Assembly (NCBI GenBank): GCA_039045975.1
Contig: JBCCJA010000096.1
Location: forward strand, 1-8,346
DNA length: 8,346 nucleotides
Direction of reading: 5' to 3'
Source of the DNA: JBCCJA01 sp039045975
GTDB taxonomy: Bacteria; Planctomycetota; Planctomycetia; Planctomycetales; Planctomycetaceae
Below the pieces are notes generated by a model. The model ran no database searches, was not told the DNA's origin, and saw only the letters and a program-made list of their open reading frames with translations. This document shows positions 5,493-8,346 of the stretch, piece by piece. Within the stretch, counting starts at the first letter, position 1; each line of letters opens with the position of its first letter. A program made the position numbers and the translations under genes.

Positions 5493-6725
5493 TCACGCCG
5501 ACAGCCGTCCGATCCTTGCGAGCGCCTCCTCGACGTTCTCGCGGCTGTTGAACGCGCTCAGCCGGAAGTAGCCCTCGCCCGCGGCGCCGAAGCCGCTGCC
5601 CGGCGTGCCGACCACGTGGGCCTCCGTCAGCAACTTGTCGAAGAAGCCCCAGCTGTCGACGCCCTCCGGCGTCTTCAGCCACACGTACGGCGCGTTCACA
5701 CCGCCGTGGACCTCGATCCCGTTCGCGGCCAACCCCTCGCGGAGCAGGCGGGCGTTCTCCATATAAAACGCCACGAGGTCTTTAATCTGAGACCGTCCCG
5801 CTTCGCTATAAACGGCCTCCGCCCCCTTCTGCACGATATAAGAGACGCCGTTGAACTTCGTGCTCTGCCGACGGTTCCACAGCGGCTTGATCGGCTGTTT
5901 GTCGCCCGACGCGGTCGTGCCGGTCAGTTCTTCCGGCACGACGGTGTAGGCGCACCGCGTCCCCGTGAAGCCGGCGTTCTTCGAGAACGAACGGAACTCG
6001 ATCGCGCACTGCTTCGCGCCCTCGATCTCATAAATCGAATGCGGCACGTCAGGATCAGAAATAAACGCCTCGTAGGCCGCGTCGAACAGTATCACCGCGT
6101 CGTGCGCGCGGGCGTACGCGACCCACGCCGCCAGTGACTCCCGCGACGCGACCGCCCCGGTCGGGTTGTTCGGAAAACATAAATAGACGAGATCGACCGG
6201 CCGGTCGGGGATCGCCGGCTGGAACCCGTTCTCGGCCGTGATCGGCATATAGAGCAGCTTGCCGTACCCGCCGCCGTCCGACGCCGCCCCGGTGTTCCCC
6301 GCCATCACGTTCGTGTCGACGTAGACCGGATAGACCGGGTCGGTGATCGCGGCCGTCACGTCGGCCCCGAACACGTCGAGGATGTTCCCCGTGTCGCACT
6401 TCGACCCGTCCGAGACGAACACCTCGTCGGGCGAGACGGTCACGCCGCGGCCGCCGAAGTCGAACTCGGCGATCTTTTCACGCAGGAAGCCGTAGCCCTG
6501 CTCCGGCCCGTAGCCGCGGAAGGTGTCGCGGGACGCCATCTCGTCGAGGGCGGCGTGCATGGCGGCGACGCAGGCGGGCGGCAGCGGCTCGGTGACGTCG
6601 CCGATGCCGAGCTTGATGACGGCCACGTCGGCGTCCGCGTCGGTGAAAGCGTTCACCCGCCGGGCGATCTCCGGGAACAGATAACCGGCCTGCAGCTTCA
6701 GAAAATGCTCGTTGATCCGGGCCAT
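5493..6725 (-). CDS. dapL: LL-diaminopimelate aminotransferase, 410 aa
   Basis: A pyridoxal-phosphate enzyme (EC 2.6.1.83) that converts tetrahydrodipicolinate and glutamate to LL-2,6-diaminopimelate and 2-oxoglutarate in one step, bypassing the succinylase or acetylase branches of lysine and peptidoglycan-precursor synthesis. It is a fold-type I class I/II aminotransferase acting in the cytoplasm. Visible residues: the N-terminal NEHFLKLQAGYLFPEIARRV block typical of DapL, KLGIGDVTEPLPP (38-50), SDGSKCDTGN (105-114), DPVYPVYVDTNV (129-140), FPNNPTG (184-190), Asp215 and Tyr218 in FDAAYEAF, the PLP lysine Lys249 in SFSKNAGFTGTR, and Arg388 in GYFRLSAF for the substrate carboxylate. The length matches the family (about 410). 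The start is the ATG at 6723-6725; no ribosome site is obvious. It lies 71 bases after the membrane protein gene on the same strand; no other lysine genes are in view. Confidence 0.97.
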   Translation of the reverse strand: MARINEHFLKLQAGYLFPEIARRVNAFTDADADVAVIKLGIGDVTEPLPPACVAAMHAALDEMASRDTFRGYGPEQGYGFLREKIAEFDFGGRGVTVSPDEVFVSDGSKCDTGNILDVFGADVTAAITDPVYPVYVDTNVMAGNTGAASDGGGYGKLLYMPITAENGFQPAIPDRPVDLVYLCFPNNPTGAVASRESLAAWVAYARAHDAVILFDAAYEAFISDPDVPHSIYEIEGAKQCAIEFRSFSKNAGFTGTRCAYTVVPEELTGTTASGDKQPIKPLWNRRQSTKFNGVSYIVQKGAEAVYSEAGRSQIKDLVAFYMENARLLREGLAANGIEVHGGVNAPYVWLKTPEGVDSWGFFDKLLTEAHVVGTPGSGFGAAGEGYFRLSAFNSRENVEEALARIGRLSA

Positions 6726-6796
6726 CGGGGCGTCGTCGTGAGTGGGAGGGTGCTGGGAATCGAACGGCGAAGTTTAGCCGCGACCGCACGAGAGCG

Positions 6797-8092
6797 TCAG
6801 CGGCCCGCGGGTCCGTATTCCCGAGCGACCTTCTCCCAATCGACCCGTTGCGACCGCCGCGGCAGCATGTTGACGATAAACGCCGCGTCGTAGCCCTCGT
6901 ACCACGCGAGGTCGGTCGGAAACCACTCTCTGATCGCGAGGCGGCCGGCATCGATCGGCAGACCGCCGCTGATCACGACATGGCCGTTGAAGAGCAGTTC
7001 AGCCGCGGCAAATTCCGCGGCGCAGGCCGCGGCGACGCCGACCCGCGTCGCCTGACCGGGATTCAGGGGGATGCCCAGTGAGTCGCGGCACCAACGGTCG
7101 GCCGCGACACGGTCCACCGGTAGGCCTTTCCACACCGGCACGCGCACCGGTGGCGTCGGTATTTGTTGGAACCTTTGGAGAGTCATCTCGGCTTTCGTCC
7201 CCAGCGGGGCATAGACGGCCCAGCCCTGCCACGGATCGGCCCGCCCGGCCCAAACGATCGCCGGGAACAGGACGGCCGCGACTAGCACGACCGAGCCGGC
7301 TCGGTCGCGTCTCTGCCGGACCGTCCCGCGTACTGCCTCGGTCGCCAACAGTCCGTTCTGCAGGATGAAGAAGGCGTTCCACAGTAAAACCCCCGCCGTG
7401 TGCCCGAGCCCCAACGGCCCGACCGACAGCAGCAATCCCGCGTGCATCGCCAGCGACAGCAACAGCCCCGCCCGCCACGCCGGCGTCAGCACCGCGATGC
7501 CGATCGCCAACTCGCATAGTGGCAGGCCGTACGCCATCCGTTCCGCCGCCGGGCCCGCCGGCGAGGCGAGGCCGACCGCGTCGCACAGCCCGCCGAGCAG
7601 CATCGGGCCGATGCTGCCGGCGAAGTCGGCGTTCAGCTTCGAAACGGCCGACCAGAGATAAATCGAAGCCGTCAGCACCCGGACGCGGCCCGCGAGCCGG
7701 TCCGGCTCACTGAACGCGATCAACAGCCCGACGATCGCGAAGTGCCACACCCAAACCTGCAGTCGGTTCTGGTCGAGCGTGACCGCGAGGAGATACGACG
7801 CGATCAAGACCGCGACACGAGCCCGCGGCGCGAGCCGTGGAGGCCTTAGGTTCGTCGTCCGTTCTGCCTCCACGGCTGACGCCGCGGGCTTGTATGAGGT
7901 GATCGCTACGCAGAGATAGGCAGCGACGATCCCGGCGAACGCGGCCCAGTCGAGCCACAACGGCCAGTCCCGGGCGAACCCGAACAGCGGCACCTGCGGG
8001 AACACGTCCTGCGGCGTCCACAGCCGCCACGTCGCCGCGTGCAACGCGAGACCGCTCAGGCCGAACAGCAGCGGGAACCAACGAGCGAACAT
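6797..8092 (-). CDS. Multi-pass membrane protein, DoxX/HTTM-like, 431 aa
   Basis: An integral membrane protein with about eight hydrophobic segments in residues 1-285 (roughly 1-22, 46-66, 92-128, 139-155, 188-203, 206-225, 228-250, 266-283), followed by a soluble C-terminal region of about 145 residues. The segment ASIYLWSAVSKLNADF (142-157) recalls the 'YxxSGxxKL' type signature of DoxX- and HTTM-like proteins, but I see no vitamin K carboxylase motif, so the family is tentative and no function is proposed. Residues 68-91 (KPAASAVEAERTTNLRPPRL, then APRA) lie in a loop between segments 2 and 3 and are encoded by an inverted pair of REP-like repeats. The ATG at 8090-8092 has no ribosome site but has TAAACT 6 bases upstream, hinting at leaderless expression. 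It may be co-transcribed with dapL. Confidence 0.82.
   Translation of the reverse strand: MFARWFPLLFGLSGLALHAATWRLWTPQDVFPQVPLFGFARDWPLWLDWAAFAGIVAAYLCVAITSYKPAASAVEAERTTNLRPPRLAPRARVAVLIASYLLAVTLDQNRLQVWVWHFAIVGLLIAFSEPDRLAGRVRVLTASIYLWSAVSKLNADFAGSIGPMLLGGLCDAVGLASPAGPAAERMAYGLPLCELAIGIAVLTPAWRAGLLLSLAMHAGLLLSVGPLGLGHTAGVLLWNAFFILQNGLLATEAVRGTVRQRRDRAGSVVLVAAVLFPAIVWAGRADPWQGWAVYAPLGTKAEMTLQRFQQIPTPPVRVPVWKGLPVDRVAADRWCRDSLGIPLNPGQATRVGVAAACAAEFAAAELLFNGHVVISGGLPIDAGRLAIREWFPTDLAWYEGYDAAFIVNMLPRRSQRVDWEKVAREYGPAGR
7821..7889. repeat. REP-like inverted pair inside a membrane protein gene
   Basis: The left arm 7821-7844 (gcccgcggcg-cga-gccgtggaggc in parts) and right arm 7866-7889 are reverse complements with 2 mismatches in 24 bases. 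A 21-base spacer lies between. The right arm holds the exact GGC-GTCA-GCC apex seen in the pair at 509-659; the left arm has GGC-GCGA-GCC. The whole element is 69 bases, or 23 codons, and keeps the frame. Confidence 0.75.
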
Positions 8093-8098
8093 ACCGAG

Positions 8099-8104
8099 AG
8101 TTTA
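8099..8104 (-). promoter_or_regulatory. Possible -10 element of a leaderless transcript
   Basis: TAAACT on the minus strand fits TANNNT and ends 6 bases before the ATG at 8092, the spacing expected when transcription starts at the start codon. No ribosome site is seen for this gene and no good -35 box is seen. Confidence 0.3.
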
Positions 8105-8208
8105 GAGCGACAGGGAGACAACCGCAGTGTGGCTCGGCGGCGGAACGGCAGACGTTCGGTGGACTGAAGGTGTCCATACGCCGCTACACACAGGGCGTGG
8201 TCGCTCTA

Positions 8209-8346
8209 GGCAGTGTGGACATCGCGTCTGGCGTTTTCGACGATCTGGCGTCAGCCTGAGGGTGGTGTGTGGGTGCTGATTCTCAGCGGAGGAGATCAGC
8301 GATGCCGAGACGGAGACACGAACTCGACGACGACCAGTGGCAGGCC
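8209..8346 (+). mobile_element. Left end of an IS5-type insertion sequence, cut by the window; outer boundary uncertain
   Basis: The region leads into a transposase start and has no other gene. The left boundary cannot be fixed because the right end is outside. The start given follows a CTAG/TA (8206-8209), a target type reported for some IS5-group elements, and begins ggcagtgtggac; this is a guess. The true terminus could lie anywhere from about 8165 to 8260. Confidence 0.4.
8302..8346 (+). CDS. IS5-type transposase, first 15 codons (DUF4096-like N-terminus)
   Basis: Only MPRRRHELDDDQWQA is inside the window. The pattern R-R-x-E/H-L-x-D-x-Q-W near the start is typical of the N-terminal helix of IS5/IS427-group transposases (often annotated DUF4096), where it precedes a stretch such as IAPLLP. 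GGAGG at 8288-8292 lies 9 bases before the ATG. Small inverted repeats around the ribosome site (gctgat 8275-8280 with atcagc 8295-8300, and gctga 8275-8279 with tcagc 8283-8287) could form alternative hairpins. Whether the gene is whole, frameshifted as orfA/orfB, or broken cannot be seen. Family call rests on few residues. Confidence 0.65.
   Translation, partial: MPRRRHELDDDQWQA

Noticed and set aside
5616..6137. Plus-strand 173-codon open frame
   Set aside because: Antisense to dapL, an unambiguous gene.
7114..7153. 8-base inverted repeat ccaccggt / accggtgg
   Set aside because: Inside coding sequence, short, without the repeat-family apex; expected by chance in GC-rich codons.

Overview
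The window looks like a stretch of GC-rich chromosome from a planctomycete or close relative. This is inferred from four things: the secretin C-terminus with its glycine-rich inserts and acidic QEEEEE tail, an LL-diaminopimelate aminotransferase (DapL), the mix of small secreted and membrane proteins, and short palindromic repeats between and inside genes. No RNA gene or CRISPR array is visible.

Layout. The left edge holds the 3' end of a secretin gene (plus strand), closed by a strong intrinsic terminator. A pair of head-to-head palindromic repeats follows, running up to the stop codon of a minus-strand, exported dienelactone hydrolase-family enzyme. Divergent from it is a predicted 3'-5' exonuclease of the PolB-exonuclease-related family. 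That gene meets a minus-strand DUF2335-like membrane protein tail to tail, with overlapping stop codons. Next come a plus-strand single-pass membrane protein of unknown function, a 243-base gap rich in short dyads, and a small secreted phospholipase A2-like protein. The right half is three minus-strand genes, in transcription order: a multi-pass membrane protein, dapL, and an exported TolB-like (PD40) beta-propeller protein. The window ends with the leader and first 15 codons of an IS5-type transposase.

Working together. No dedicated pathway or defence system is evident. dapL is a housekeeping lysine/cell-wall gene away from other lysine genes. At least five products are exported or membrane-bound (secretin, hydrolase, phospholipase-like protein, propeller, membrane proteins), so the region leans towards the cell envelope, but the genes change direction often and look independently expressed. 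The three right-hand minus-strand genes, with gaps of 71 and 97 bases, could share a transcript.

The most unusual signal is a repeat family rather than a gene. Two inverted-repeat pairs, one intergenic (509-659) and one inside the multi-pass membrane protein gene (7821-7889), share the apex GGC-GTCA-GCC and an outer AGCCC motif but have different arms. The intragenic pair spans exactly 69 bases and codes for an extra loop between two membrane segments. This resembles REP/BIME elements. I found no obviously novel multi-gene system.
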